Assembly: GCA_024449915.1 (NCBI GenBank) | Contig: JAMZAV010001462.1 | Location: 62,001 to 126,000 of the forward strand | DNA: 64,000 nucleotides | Direction of reading: 5' to 3' | DNA from: Sweltsa coloradensis | Lineage: Eukaryota > Arthropoda > Insecta > Plecoptera > Chloroperlidae | Shown: positions 34,228 to 46,416 of the stretch, in pieces | Layout of the letters: the number at the start of each line of letters is the position of its first letter | How positions within the stretch are numbered: position 1 is the stretch's first letter | Made by a program: the position numbers and the translations under genes | Notes under the pieces: generated by a model | Told to the model about the DNA's origin: nothing | Database searches by the model: none | Seen by the model: only the letters and a program-made list of their open reading frames with translations

Positions 34228-34626
34228 TGATTTATTATTTTAAATGTCTGGAAAACATATAAAGTGTACTTTTGAAGGTCTCTAAATCAAATAAACTAGA
34301 TCCCGGTCGGAGCGGACTTTTTAATTTCTTAATTGTAGTTAATAAAAACAAAAATGAAGATGTTTTAAATGCAGGTTATTGCTCTTGCAGATATGGGAGG
34401 GGTGTTACCTGCAACAGCAAGGTTTTTCAGCAGATCAGTTGGTGAATGTCATGCACTATCTTATGATGTCTGCAGAGAAATTAAGTATTCAAAATTTTGG
34501 AATGACCATAGACAGTCTTTACTGAACAGACATTAGGTTTGTTCAATTGCTTTCACTAATGTGAATGTATTTTGTGTGAATGTGAATGTGATGCAACAAA
34601 AAATTTAAAAAATCCGTTTACTACTA

Positions 34627-35974
34627 CAGTCAAACCCCTATGGATCGTTCCCGGATCGTCCGTTTTCCCGCCATGATGGCTATATTTGAAAAGTTTTTGC
34701 AAAAGTCCCCATTTACACAATGTTAAAAATTCCCGCATCCACTGTTCCTCAATCGATCGTTTTCCTCGCTGTATCGTTCAAAATGTTGTGTTTTTCAATG
34801 CTAAATTTACCCTAATGTATCGTTTTCGCCTTTGATGAACACTGACCGACGGACGAAGCACTATTTCCTGCCAGACAATATGTCATTGACACCGAGTGCA
34901 ATCTTTTGTAAGCTGGTTCACTTCCCCTCTCCGCCCGCCGGCAGCTGCCTACGAGACCGGTTACCCCTCCCCTCTCACTCGCGCTGCCAGTGGCACGGCT
35001 CTCACTCTCTTCTCTCCTCTCCTCTCCTCTCTCGGCCGGCCGGCCTGCCAGCTCAGACACTACACATTCTCTCTCAGCAGTGCCGTGTATTTCTTACGCG
35101 AATGCGATAATAATAATTACAAGATCATTGTTTTTAATCAATGATGATGTCAATACAACACTTGTTTAACTGTAGCGCGAGTGGAAAATGAGTTGAGTTG
35201 CCGTGTCTTATTCTCGGATATAACACTGCTAGCCGTGTAGCTAGCCGTGTACTGAAACATTTGAAGCTGAGACGATCTCGACCTTGGAGACCCGGACCAT
35301 TCCCTAGGGACTTCAAGGATGCAGTTCAGTCGCCCGTGCAATTTTCTCTCGTCGCAAGCACGATTCGAAATCGTAGTAAATATCGTTCCCAGTCAATGAA
35401 GAGATACAGGGAAATGTGATCTTCATGCACGGAGCATTGATCGATATCAACGGAAAAAATACTTAATCTTCTTTAAACACAAGTACAGCGCGGACAATAG
35501 GGCGCAGCGACCGAGAAAACAGATAACGTGACAATCCATTCACCAAACACGTGCATGGTCAGCTGTGAGGTCTCGACCCGACGAGTAGATTCTTGCGCCG
35601 CCGATTCCCGCGGCTGTCTCTCTCGCACTCATAGCTTATGCGCCATCACACCCGCGCATGAATCGACACTTGTCTATCATCGTTGTTGATTTTTATTTAT
35701 TACCTCATTAAGACAAGCTTTTTATTTTCTTTACGTACAACAATTATTATATAACTTTCTTCTGAAAGTCGTGATATATACTTGATATATTATTATCCAG
35801 ATATTTTGAGTAGGCAATGAATTAGACTGAAAATTTTTAAAAATTCATTTTTTGTTATTTTACTCAATTTTAGGCATATTACATCGTTTTATTGGTTTTC
35901 CCGTTTTGACCGTTTTCCTCACTGCATCGTTTTTTGTAAGCTACCCTGAAAAACGATACATAGGGGTTTTACTG
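34627..35974. mobile_element. pogo/Tigger-like non-autonomous element
   Basis: 1348 bp, ends CAGTCAAACCCCTATGGATC and CAGTAAAACCCCTATGTATC, inserted at TA with TA on both sides (34625-34626, 35975-35976). This arrangement is typical of the pogo branch of Tc1/mariner. The sequence is punctuated by ATCGTT words that echo the terminus. There is no transposase ORF. Confidence 0.88.
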
Positions 35975-36063
35975 TAATAGGAATTCGGGCGGGACCACCA
36001 AAGTTTTTCGGTGTATCGATTATTTCGTAATAATGGCGTTCATTGCAATAACTTTTAGCTGTA

Positions 36064-36723
36064 CAGTGGAACTTCGGTCCAATGATCACGGCTGCAACAA
36101 TTTCCAGTCCCCAAAGCCGATTTCACCAAGTCTATTCTTTTGCCTATTTAAACTAATGTTAAATTTTCACGCCTTAAGGTTTTTTAAAGGCGTCCAAGAT
36201 CACGATTTCCAGCCTCGAACGATGAATTTGTAAGTCCCCTGATCAAAATTGCATTAGTTATTTATTACTCCTCTGCAACGAATCTCGAAAAAACAAAAAC
36301 GGAACATTTACGTAATATATTGCGCATGCGACTCTTGCCCGAGTGCATCAATCAATGCAAGCCGGGCGGGCCCACCTTGCCTCACGAGCCAGCTGACTTG
36401 GTAGTCCAAGGCGCAGGCGTGGAGTGAGCCTGTCTTTATAGCTCAGTCTAATCCGTTAAAATGAATAAAATCCGTAAAAACAGCAACCCTGCTGTGGACT
36501 GTCTTGCATCATCACACCGAACTCGGGACCTGCAAAGAGACCTAGTACTTGGTATCGATCGCTACCAGCTGACGATTGTGTATAGGCACTACATCAATAA
36601 AATAGACCGCATACTGTAAATCACAAAATTCTATTATTTTGTGTGCTCCTCATTGGAACGATTTCCCGCCTGCAAGATTTTTTTACTCAGTGCCTTAAAA
36701 ATCGTTGGACCGAGGTTTTACTG
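36064..36723. mobile_element. pogo/Tigger-like MITE
   Basis: 660 bp, ends CAGTGGAACTTCGGTCCAAT and CAGTAAAACCTCGGTCCAAC, with TA duplication (36062-36063, 36724-36725). It lies 89 bp from the preceding pogo-like element but is a different subfamily. Confidence 0.9.
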
Positions 36724-36836
36724 TATTATGATCGATGCTCAAAGCAACACTGACTAGGTCAACAACACAAGCAAGGAAAAACATTGTGTTTTCTTCCTCT
36801 GTCCTGTGCTAAGGGCTTTCATATTATAGGCAAATT

Positions 36837-37391
36837 GGTACTTGTTCATTAACGGGACCCCCTTCAATTTTTTGTTAATTGTTCCCCCCCCCATCATCGT
36901 TTTTTTACTTATTTCTGTTCACAATGAATAATTACAACATTACAACATGCGAGGAGTTGAATATGACTCAAGTCATGACTTGACTCACACGTTCAACGTG
37001 ACTCCTGGCGAGTACAGTCCATTGGAACGCGTAGGCCTACATAAGAGCAGTCGTCGCCGTGGTACTTTTCCATTGAAAGTCCTTTATATTTAAAATAGCG
37101 ACGTTAAAGGTTTTATAGGTAGAGTATTTGAGTGAAAAATTTTGGTACTGTCCGTCATGTTGGCGTAGGTCGTGTCACTCCTGGTGCAAGTATGTAGCCG
37201 CAAAGGATGTTTTCGAGGCTTCGTTCGAAATAATTGTGTTTTCCTGGCCTCCCGAAACTCAGATGGAGTAGATGTAGTAGCGTTGAGTGACTAATATATA
37301 TATACTTGTGATTGTCTAATGACGTTTTCACTGAATTTTTAAATTTTTTTTTTTTTTGGGGGGGGGGGGGTCCCGTTAATGAACAAGTACC
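36837..37391. mobile_element. hAT-type MITE, GGTACTTGTTCATTA family, long copy
   Basis: 555 bp, inverted ends GGTACTTGTTCATTAACGGG, flanks GGCAAATT (36829-36836) and GGCAAATC (37392-37399), 7 of 8 identical. The interior differs from the 203-bp copy at 3662 apart from the ends. Confidence 0.9.
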
Positions 37392-37504
37392 GGCAAATCA
37401 AATATGAATAACCATTGTATAAAGTACTTTTAATTTTTTTCACTGTAACTGTAGACCTACATAGATTACTCGATTTTGAATTTTTTAAATCATTTTTGAT
37501 TTTA

Positions 37505-37937
37505 AATAAATAAAAAATAAATAAATAAATTGTATTTAGAGTCTACCCACTCAGTTTTATAACTGATTTTCAGTGGGGGACAGAAAATCAAAGCGACCAA
37601 GCCAACCCTGTAGGCCCCCACGCAATCGACGAGTGAGCGATAACCAACCAAAGATCTATATTTTTAATAAGAAATATAGCAATCAGTGGTATGAACAGTG
37701 CGAACACCCGCGGATCAACGCCAGAATCAACAAGGCCAATTAAGAACAACTTTGAATTTATTATGTGCTTCGTTGCTAGGGCGGCTCCAAAGTCATCGTT
37801 TACAAACTCTTAAGACAAGAACTGATGGACTCAAGTCCAAATCAGACATTAAAAAACTTCTGACTTTGGCGGGAATTTAACACTGGACCTTCTGCATTGG
37901 AAGCAGATACGCTAACCACAAGACCAACAAGCCATTT
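37505..37937 (-). mobile_element. tRNA-derived SINE, copy 2
   Basis: Same family and orientation as 31515-31965: (TTTA)n tail at the left, body with GTCTACCCACTCAGTT and TATGTGCTTCGTTGCTAGG, head at the right with the TCTGCATTGGAAGCAGA arm. The B box is damaged (GTTAAATTCCC), so it is probably no longer transcribable by polymerase III. Confidence 0.85.
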
Positions 37938-38078
37938 ACATTACATTTTCATGTTTACAACATACTTTTTGAATGGCCCTTCAGAATGTCCTTTCGAAGT
38001 TTGACTGTACTGTTAAAAGTTGGAGACAATTAATTATTGAATAAATAAAATAAAATAATTTGCTTTGTTATTACTTAC

Positions 38079-38303
38079 TGTGTGAAGGGGCAGAACCTCC
38101 AAGTCTGTATTGATAACATAATCCGATGAGAGATGGTACTGCACCATCACAAATCCACTGGACTGAATAATCCCCACTCCCAACTCTCGATGCACTCTCA
38201 GAACATTCTCGTTGTCAGTGGACCAGAAGTTGTTGGCGCTAGATGCTGCACCGAGTTGTAGCGGTGCCGAGAAGCAAACTACGTCGCCCACTGTGAGTGG
38301 AAC
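38079..38303 (-). CDS. NUP210: NUP210 (gp210) internal exon
   Basis: This is a 225-bp, 75-codon symmetrical exon (phase 0 to 0) with a TTCCAG acceptor and a GTAAGT donor. It encodes VPLTVGDVVCFSAPL, then FWSTDNENVLRVHRELGVG and FVMVQYHLSSD. The human counterpart reads MVVGDVLCLATVL, TWSSSANSILHIDPKTGVA and VTVYYEVAGH. This is the next Ig-like unit of the lumenal array. The reading frame joins the preceding exon without an added base. The intron downstream is 8.5 kb and contains SINE, pogo-like and hAT insertions. Confidence 0.92.
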
Positions 38304-39149
38304 CTGGAAGTACAATTAACAAAATAAAACTATATCCAGGCTCGAGAACATTTATACCCTGGCAGCAATTTAATGTAACATACCGGTATCAGGAAAACTT
38401 TTTTAATGGGTATTCCCAATTTTATGTGCAGCTATATTTCCTCTTAGTATTTATTACAATGTTTACACGCATATAAGCCGCATTTTTTTCTCAAATTTGA
38501 TCCCCTCAAAAAACAACTGCGGCTTACCTGCGTGCGTGAAAAAAACATATCAATTTTACGTCAATATACGTATATTTGAACAGTGCGCGCTTCGAAAGGT
38601 TGCTACGTGGGCTCCGCCATACTCCAGGCCATACTGCAGCATTGTCCGCGCATCATCGGGTCTCTCGGGTCGATACAATGCACTGGCTACTAGAGGCATT
38701 TTACACAACGATATATGTGCGGCATTTGATGCGAAGCCAAGCGATACGCACGCACTAAGTACCCCCCATCCGAATCACAGGCTACCGGTCTCTCTCTCAT
38801 CTCACCTTCAGTAACTCGCCGGCATTCAAGAAAGTAGGCTCGTTATGTAGGCGGGTGGAGTTTCCGCGCTCACTCGTAATTGTCATGGTGTGTAACGCAC
38901 TGCATTTTGAACTTCAAATTACGATGCCAGTGTTACACAATAATAAAACAATGAACAGGCCACTTTTTGACTAACAAAAGATTGCTGCTTTCCTGGAAGA
39001 CAACCCTGCAGACCACTCTTTCTACTGATTGTACTTGGTTGCAAAAGGGGAAAGGGGAATACATCGCGGCAAACCATTAAAAATGTTAAAACTACGCATT
39101 GCATTGCCTCTGTTTGAATTGGCTACCACAGTAGTCTTCACTATTTAAT
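38304..39149. other. intron stretch, nothing firmly identified
   Basis: A hairpin at 38468-38548 (CGCATATAAGCCGCA against TGCGGCTTACCTGCGTGCG) looks like one end of a Tc1/mariner-type MITE, but the matching far end was not found. The rest is unassigned. Confidence 0.45.
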
Positions 39150-41075
39150 ATTTATCTATTTATTTATTGGGTTCACTCAAATACAGCATTAATGCCACTT
39201 TACATTGAGGTACTAGGATATGATAAATTTAAAATCATATTATAAAACATAAAACATAATAAAAACAGTAGAATACAAACATTTCAGTAAACATACATTT
39301 GGTTAACACTTAACCCATTGAGCCACCAGTTGTTTTTGCTTATTTTGCCCGTACGGATCCAGTTAAATCCGTATTACGGTGGATGGCACCCGGCCGCACC
39401 CTGCCTACGGGCCGAAATCGCATGAATGCACAAAATTGAAGGCCTAGGCCTATTGTTTTTAGTTCATATGCTTTGCTTTTCTAGATTATATTCCCGCCAG
39501 GCCTAGGCCTAACCCTACTTGTGTCATCGTCTTATTTTATCTTGGTTAGAAGTACTCTAGTCTTCATCCACATCATTATTATCGCTTGCATCATTTGCAA
39601 GCTAATCAACAACACTTCCTGAATCTCACAATATATCACGCTCATTGGAAATTCAGGACAATCCCCTTCAGATTCGCCATCTCGTAACATTCAGGAGCTT
39701 TACGTCAGTTTTATGAAGTAAACAACAGCTGAGAAGCCTATTTCTGTTACGGCGCACCGCCTTGACAATTTGTAGGCCTTCAAATTATTTGTAGTCGTCT
39801 GTGAAATGGCCGTGTTCGAGAATTTATCGGGGAAAAAACTCAACCACGTCGGTAAAAGAGTCAGCCTCCATATAGTGCTTCTATCTGTGTGAGATTGACT
39901 GAACTACGCCGGTTTGGCGCGAATTCAAAGACGAACGGAGCGGACACGGAACTGTTCCGTATGTCCGTTTTTGGGCCACACTCGTAAAAACGGTTCCGTA
40001 AGTTAGCTCCAATGGGTTAACAACAATAACTAAAGCTCTATAAAATAGTTAATATAATGCAGCTTAAAATGAATTATCTATACAATGATGAATTTTAAAA
40101 AAAAGTACTGATAGGCCTATGTATAAAAAAGAACAAAACAGTTAATAAAACAATATAGAATCAATTAGTTTAAAAAAACTTACTTAAACTTTTGTATCCG
40201 ATTAATGATTTGTGAGATGCCGAATTGATGACAAAAAGGCCAACATTTATTAGCAAAAATGTCAATTGATGGAGATTGTGGGAAGGAGTTTAAAGTTGTA
40301 TGAAGATGAATGAATTCGAACCTTTTCGTTGTTGATAGACGGGGAGTTGGGACATGAAACAGGTGACACAGTCGAGTAGAACCAGAAAGAAACTCTGTGA
40401 GGGAACAATGACACTAGATTGTCGGACCAAATATGTCCATTTACAATGCGATGCAAGACGCCTTGTCGACGCGAGTCTAATGAAGACACTTTGAGTAGTT
40501 TCATTAATTCTTGCTTTAATTGGTTCCTGCATTCAGGAACACGATTTTGCATAATAGCAAGAAAAAATGAAACCACTCGATCAAGTTGTTGCAAATTGAC
40601 CATATCGGAGAACAGTATTCAATCATTGGTAAAACACAGGCAGTAAAGTATGCCCTTATAGCAATGGGATCATTAATTACAGTATATCTGTATAAAATTT
40701 CCAATAAAGACATAGTTTTAGAAGTTGTTTTCTAAATGTGTTCCTTAAACATAAGTTTTGAGTCTGTTAACACTCCTAGATCTTTCTGGTAGGTCGTCTT
40801 CTCTACTAGAGGCATCAAGTAGGAGTGATTTATTACAAAACCTGTATGAAACATGTACGTAGTTACTACTTTAAAGAAACCCAAATAAATAATAAAATAT
40901 TGACAATCAATTGGGCTTGTCCTATGTGTAATGGATTCTGCTTTACGTACTAGTCCACACAATACATAGAAAACATATTAAGTGAATTTTGAAACATGAT
41001 GGCATCCAAAAAATTGTTAACAATCATCATGAATTTCAAATCGTCAGCAAAAAGTAGCACTGCACAATTCACTAG
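39150..41075 (-). pseudogene. CR1/Jockey-like LINE fragment with 3' region
   Basis: Reading the minus strand from 41075, the reverse-transcriptase catalytic motif appears as LLFADDLKFMM. Then come YQKDLGVLTDSKLMFKEHI (about 40780), YFTACVLPMIEYCSPIWS (about 40640) and the C-terminal VSSLDSRRQGVLHRIVNGHI (about 40455). This is the order of CR1/Jockey-type elements. Several frame changes are needed. The 3' region is AT-rich and is interrupted by the piggyBac-like MITE at 39314-40016. No 5' part is present, as expected for 5'-truncated LINEs. Confidence 0.8.
39314..40016. mobile_element. piggyBac-like MITE
   Basis: 703 bp, ends CCCATTGAGCC and CCCATTGGAGC, flanked by TTAA on both sides (39310-39313 and 40017-40020). 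TTAA targeting with CCC-starting ends is the piggyBac signature. No transposase frame is recognised. It lies inside the 3' region of a LINE. Confidence 0.9.
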
Positions 41076-41458
41076 GCATATTAATTAGGTGAGGAAATAT
41101 AGTTGCTAGGACATATATTTTTTTAGTAACTGGCAAAATGCATGGGACAAGCTGGAATGACTTTTATTTTAAAGTATGGGAAGGCCTAAAAGAAAGTTTA
41201 CCAAAATCAGCCCATGGCAACCCCTCCAGATGCCGTCATCAAGATAACGGTGGGTGACTTTCGGCCGTTCCTTACATATCATTCATTGGTGAGAACAATG
41301 TGTACTAAAGGGGGAATTTGTCTGATGGGATTGAATCTAGAGTTTTTGTCATCAACTGAAATCAATATTATCCCATGAAATGAAAGCACTTCCGGTGAGA
41401 ACCAGATGGCGCCAAATTCAAATTTAGTTACTTCTAAGCTAGCTATTTACTAATTAAG

Positions 41459-41690
41459 GCCGAGGAGCCAACACATCAACGAGCAAACAATGACCAACTA
41501 GAGACCGGCAGATTTACATTGGAAACACCGATTCAATCCGGTCAATCAATCAACCTGGACACGATTACAACCGTGGATATAAAAATCAACAAGGCTAATT
41601 TCGAAAACCTTAGAATTAAGTATGTGCTTCGTTGCTAGGATGGCTCCAAAATCACCATTTACACATTCCTAAGCCAAGAACTGACAGATG
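41459..41690 (-). repeat. partial tRNA-SINE-related repeat
   Basis: Diverged match to the body of the SINEs at 31515 and 37505 (CATCAACGAGCAAACAATGACC, TATGTGCTTCGTTGCTAGGA, AAGAACTGA). Head and tail are absent. Confidence 0.6.
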
Positions 41691-42449
41691 TGTGCATGTG
41701 TATTTTGTTTATTTTTTAGTTGCCGGTTAGAGTGTTGCTCCCTCAACTGCATTACGGTACGTAAAAAGTGGGGTGGGGGATGCCGGACGCCCCTGTTGGC
41801 AGCCGGCCAACTCATAAGCTGTATATTTCATCACACCATGCCAACCACCAGACCTCAGTCAGCAAATTTCACAAGAAAGCAAGGTCAAACCCAGCTGACT
41901 CTCAGTCAATGAAAATGGTGTGATAAATTATTTAACAATAAATAACGCATTTGATTGTGCGTTGGAAAATAAACAGGGCACAAAATGTTTGCATGTTTGC
42001 TGGGCTTTATTTTATGCACGGGTACTCCACTCGAGATAAAACAACAACACCAACACACAAGGTCTGATAAAGACTGAATCTTAACAAAACAATTAAAACG
42101 ACACCACTCGATGAGGATTTCTCAAGGAGACTTGGAGCATTGTCTCGACAAGTAAGCAGGGCTGGGAAAATCTACCTGACGAAAATAAGATCCGTACACG
42201 AGAGCGAAGTAGGCTACTAGCTACAACCATAAATCAATAGTACAAAACTACAGTCAAGTCTCACAGGGCCTCAAGGTCACCCGCTTTCCTGATCGACGAT
42301 TGTAAATATGCCGACAAAGCAGAGGTTGCATGTTCCCCTTCTTTGCTCACGCTCACCCAACAAAATTACGCAATGTTAATTACCTACGTAAATACTGGTT
42401 ATTTAACTTTAAATTTTTTAACAGAATACAATTCAAGTTGACCAATTAA
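41691..42449. other. intron stretch, nothing recognised
   Basis: No repeat ends, domains or splice-flanked frames were recognised. Composition is ordinary for the window. Confidence 0.5.
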
Positions 42450-43157
42450 TAGAGATGTGCAAAAATGGTGACAACGAAATTCGCGAATTTTTTTAAAGTT
42501 GCAATAATCCCTTAAAATTCAGTTTGCACATGAATCTCATGAATTATGATTGAATGGTACCAATTTCCAATTCGCGAATTTTCGTGAAATTTTAGTTGAT
42601 GCCGCGAACTAGTGGCGAAATTAGCAATTTTGTCCTAAAATGCGAATTAGGTCACGAAATTTTAAGAAATAAAAAAATTTCAAAGTTTTGGTGGAGGTGC
42701 CGGGTCGAAGTCAAAATTAAATTAACACTGGCTGGTACATATGGTGGAGTTGCCGGGTCATAAAACGCGATCGTGAGATCGTAATAATCGTTTGAACGAG
42801 AGTAAGCTCAAAATACTTCATATCCATATCAAAAGACAAATAAAAAATGCATAATTTTGTAAATTTGGTGGAGGTGCCGGGTAGACGAAATTAATTCTGG
42901 TAAAAACTGTCGGAAACTTTGAAAACTGAAGGCTGAAATTGAGCTTAAAATTATAATTGATTCTGAACTTCACTCTCATGAGCTTCTTTTTCTTTGAAAT
43001 CATTAAAATCAATTAAATTATCCTGAAACTTGGATTTTTTTTTTTTTAAGTTGTGCATGAGAAAATTGTGTTTTTTGGTAATTCGCGGCAAATCGCAAAT
43101 TTTTATTTTTAAGGCGCGAATTTTCAAACTAAAAAAAAACATTTTTGCACTTCTCTA
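42450..43157. mobile_element. hAT MITE, 708-bp family, copy 2
   Basis: Ends TAGAGATGTGCAAAAATG and TAGAGAAGTGCAAAAATG; flanks CCAATTAA (42442-42449) and CTAATTAA (43158-43165), 7 of 8 identical. Same orientation and the same length as the copy at 16073. It ends 39 bp before the NUP210 exon boundary at 43197, so it is nearly touching the splice donor on the minus strand. Confidence 0.95.
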
Positions 43158-43196
43158 CTAATTAAACTTCCTCTTGCTTGGATTTATTTAACTTAC

Positions 43197-43535
43197 CTTA
43201 TCAGGAAAGATAACGTCGCCAGTAGTTATCTTAATGTAGTCGGCAATGTGATGTACTGAGGCATCATCCCACACCTTGAGCATGGTCTTGCCGCTGTGCA
43301 GAAGTCTAGCATAGACAGTACCGTTCTCTTCTCCTCGCGTCAGTTGAGTCAAGTCGAAGCGATTGGTTCTCATCTTGAGATCGGAGCGCGATGAAGTGAA
43401 GATGGCGCCCGTGTTGTCGTGGTAGCTGACGGTCAACTCGATCTGGAGGCCTTGAGGGAGAGTGTTCACTTTCTCTTGTCTGGTCATCTGGACCGGCGAG
43501 TGGACATTCAGCATCATGTAGCTGATCGGCTTCAC
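43197..43535 (-). CDS. NUP210: NUP210 (gp210) internal exon, best-conserved segment
   Basis: This 339-bp exon of 113 complete codons lies between an ACAG acceptor and an AAG|GTAAGT donor. It encodes KPISYMMLN, then LTVSYHDNTGAIFTSS, MRTNRFDL and KTMLKVWDD. These align with human gp210 SPVSYLRVS, FTVHFHDNSGDVFHAHS, FATNRDDF and LTLLRVWDAE. Of the seven exons this gives the clearest match, and on its own it identifies the gene. A potential N-glycosylation sequon (NGT) is visible, as expected for a lumenal glycoprotein. The flanking introns hold a 708-bp hAT MITE (42450-43157) ending only 39 bp from the donor, and the three-deep transposon nest starting about 470 bp upstream of the acceptor. Confidence 0.95.
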
Positions 43536-44116
43536 CTGTATGCACACAGATATAACTTGTATAAATAAATAGGCCCTTTCTATTCTTTAATCTTTAATAA
43601 TGTACTAAACCAAAAACTACATACAACAAGTAATGGCCCACTAAATGCACAACTGTAGCCTCCACAAATATGTACTACATAAATAATAAATATGTAGGTA
43701 CTATATAAAAATGAAGATTCAATAGGCTTATTAAACGAGGGAGCGGAGCGACTGAGTGTCCCCAATCAACTCAAACGGCGCTTATTCTGTAAGTCTGTAC
43801 GTCAAAAATCAGTCGAACCGCTGAACAGATTGCGCTGAAATTTGAAACAGACATCCGGTGCAAGTTTACTGAGAACTGTTAACAAAATCAGCTAGATCCA
43901 ATGCGATTCAAACCTACAATATATAAAAATGTGATTTTCTTAAATAACAATAGCATTTGTTTAGATTTTTCATATGTAAAAAAGGCCACAGCCTGCAATA
44001 TACTAGGGAAACGCCAAAGTCGTTGTTAAACAAGTGAGTGAGCCATGTGTTGAGTACCCAGTATCATTCCCCATACCTATGCCCCATACTGGGCTTGATC
44101 CAGCCTTAGGTATAGG

Positions 44117-46136
44117 TAGAGATAGTGAAAAATGGTGATAACGAAATTCGCGATTTTTTTTAAATATCCATTTTATTGCCTAAAATGTAATATTGTCGAC
44201 AATTACATCATTTAGAGATGGAAAAAACACAATATTTGAAAACGCGAATTTTGCGAAATCTCGTGTAGGCCTATATCGCGAAATAACGAACAAAATTGTA
44301 TAAAACTGGTCAAAACGCAAATTAACTCGCGAAATTACACATTTTAGTACTCAAAATGTGGTGGGATGGTGGAAGTGCCGGTCCAGAATTTTTGTGAATT
44401 TTGGTGGAGGTGCCGGTCTAGACCGAACATTACGCGCGCAGCGGGCGGTACATCGTTTCGTGACGTCACGGGCTCCACGGAAATAGACCGCCAAAATAAC
44501 GACGCGTATCACGGACTCCGCGGCAATAGTCCACCAAAATAATGGTGCGTACAAATATTTATTTTTGCTTGGGAATCGATTCTGAATAGATTTGTGGGTC
44601 ACAATGATCGATTCTAACTCATTGGAATTGATGTCATCCCTACTTAAAGGGTTCCTTTTTTCAAAATTGTGATTTAATTTTTTTTTAAAGATACAGTCAA
44701 ATCTCAGTTATACGTTTTTCAGGGGAAAGGTGCTAAAAAACGAATAAATGCAAAAAACGTATTGAAATTTTTTAATAAATTTTCAAATTTTATTTTTTAT
44801 TTTATTTTTTTAAATTTTATTTAATTGTGATGAATTAATGTTTTTATGGCTTTGATTCGTCTATTTTAAAGTTATTTTGTTTTTGATTTTGGGTGTAGTG
44901 TAACTAGCGACCGCTTATCGGCGCATGGAGTTATAAATAGATCGCCACGTCCTTGGGGGGTGGGAGGAGGGGGGGGGGGGATTTACAGTTCACAGCAATT
45001 AAAAATGAACTGTTTCAAGAGGCATTATATCTTGATTTTTACCTGAATCTGGCAAGCATTTTTCTTATTTTATTGATAGGGCCTAATTAGAGGGTCCCCA
45101 CTTGGCCTAGGCCTAGGCCTAGCCCTAGGACTGCCTATAGGACTTTGCCTTGGCCTAGGCCTAGCCCTAGCCCTAGCGTGCGTGTAGGCCTAGGCTAGGC
45201 TAGGCCTCGGCCCGAGCATCACATCATTGATTACCTATGCAGATGAGGCCTACTTCGTTTGTAATGTGACAGCAAAAAGTAGGCCTAGGCACTAGTCTGC
45301 GTGTGTATTCAATTCCGAATCTTCGTTTGTTGTCAAAGCTTTCAAAATAAAGAGGCTTGGATGCGGGAACCAGGGAGCGTGAATACACGGCGTCGAAAAT
45401 AAATATCCTTTATTGGTTTTGTTGCGTCTATATCACTAATATTTCCGATAAACGATCGTGAAGAAAGAATGCCGGAGATTATTCCACTTATACGTTTTTT
45501 ACATATTTTAAAATCGTAGTTTGCGTAGCTTGACATTTTCCATCTTCCATCTTCGCATTTTGCTTCATTTCACCACACCGAGCATCGCTATTGGATGGAA
45601 ACGAGACGACCTACCCTAGCCAATAACAGAGCTAGAAACCAGTACTACAACGCACTCGTGGCGCACTCTTTCGGCCATGGCTGGAACTCGTAGCGCGCTC
45701 GCGCTCCGTCGGCCATTGCTGGAACTCGTATGTGGGGGGGCAGAGAGTAGGTGTCGTTGCACTCTACCACAGCTGGCGCGGCTGGCTTGCGTAGTAAAGA
45801 CGTCGTTCTTTTTCTCGCGTAGGGCCTACACATCGTTTTATTTCCTAAAAAAAGTATTATTGAAATAAATATGCCATGGGGACTAGTAAAAATAACGAAT
45901 AAATGATAAAAAAGAATATGCGAAACGTGTATATGAAATAAACTAACACATGCGCTTATGGAGAAAAGCAGGGACTTAACAAAAAAAACGAATATATGTT
46001 AAAAACGTTGTGTTGAGAAACGAATATTTGAGATTTGACTGTTTTTGACCATTTAAATGAAATCGCAAAAAACGCAAAATTTGGGTTTTATAAAACGAAA
46101 TTTGGGTTTTTATATTACCATTTCTCACTACCTCTA
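44117..46136. mobile_element. hAT MITE, TAGAGGTAGTGA family, inside the nest
   Basis: Ends TAGAGATAGTGAAAAATGG and TAGAGGTAGTGAGAAATGG, perfect 8-bp duplication GGTATAGG (44109-44116 and 46137-46144). It is the enlarged counterpart of 9659-10199; between about 44545 and 44650 it also carries one end of a TAGGGATGACATCAATTCC repeat, and a pogo-like element follows at 44694. Confidence 0.93.
44694..46041. mobile_element. pogo-like element, innermost of the nest, CCTAGG-rich core
   Basis: Ends CAGTCAAATCTCAGTTATAC and CAGTCAAATCTCAAATATTC, preceded by TA at 44692-44693. The right flank is TT, so the duplication has decayed on that side. The core (45095-45290) is dense in GGCCTAGG words. Length 1348 bp. 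Confidence 0.82.
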
Positions 46137-46416
46137 GGTATAGGGGAGGAAAGGGGATGTTCCCGGGTACTCAACACTTTGTCTTACTCACCCGTTTAAC
46201 AACGACTTTGGCATTTCCCTAGTAACTACTAGACTGCTATTTGTTGTGACTGTTGACTTAAATCCAACAGAAGACTGCAATGTAGCTGTCATAACTGAAA
46301 GAGCACATGGAAAAATCCAATCAAATCACATCTCCCATGAGTTGGGTAGTATGAATATAAGGTTTTTAAGCATAATATTATTGATTCATAATAGTTATTG
46401 ATTCATATGTTATTAT

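Larger units (their letters stand above)
44003..46222. mobile_element. Tc1/mariner-like MITE (CTAGGGAAACGCC), outer shell of a nest
   Basis: Inverted ends CTAGGGAAACGCCAAAGTCG and CTAGGGAAATGCCAAAGTCG extend about 60 bp inward (GTTGTTAAAC and the GAGTGAGTGAGCC region), with TA outside each end (44001-44002 and 46223-46224). Without the inner elements only about 200 bp remain. Confidence 0.85.
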
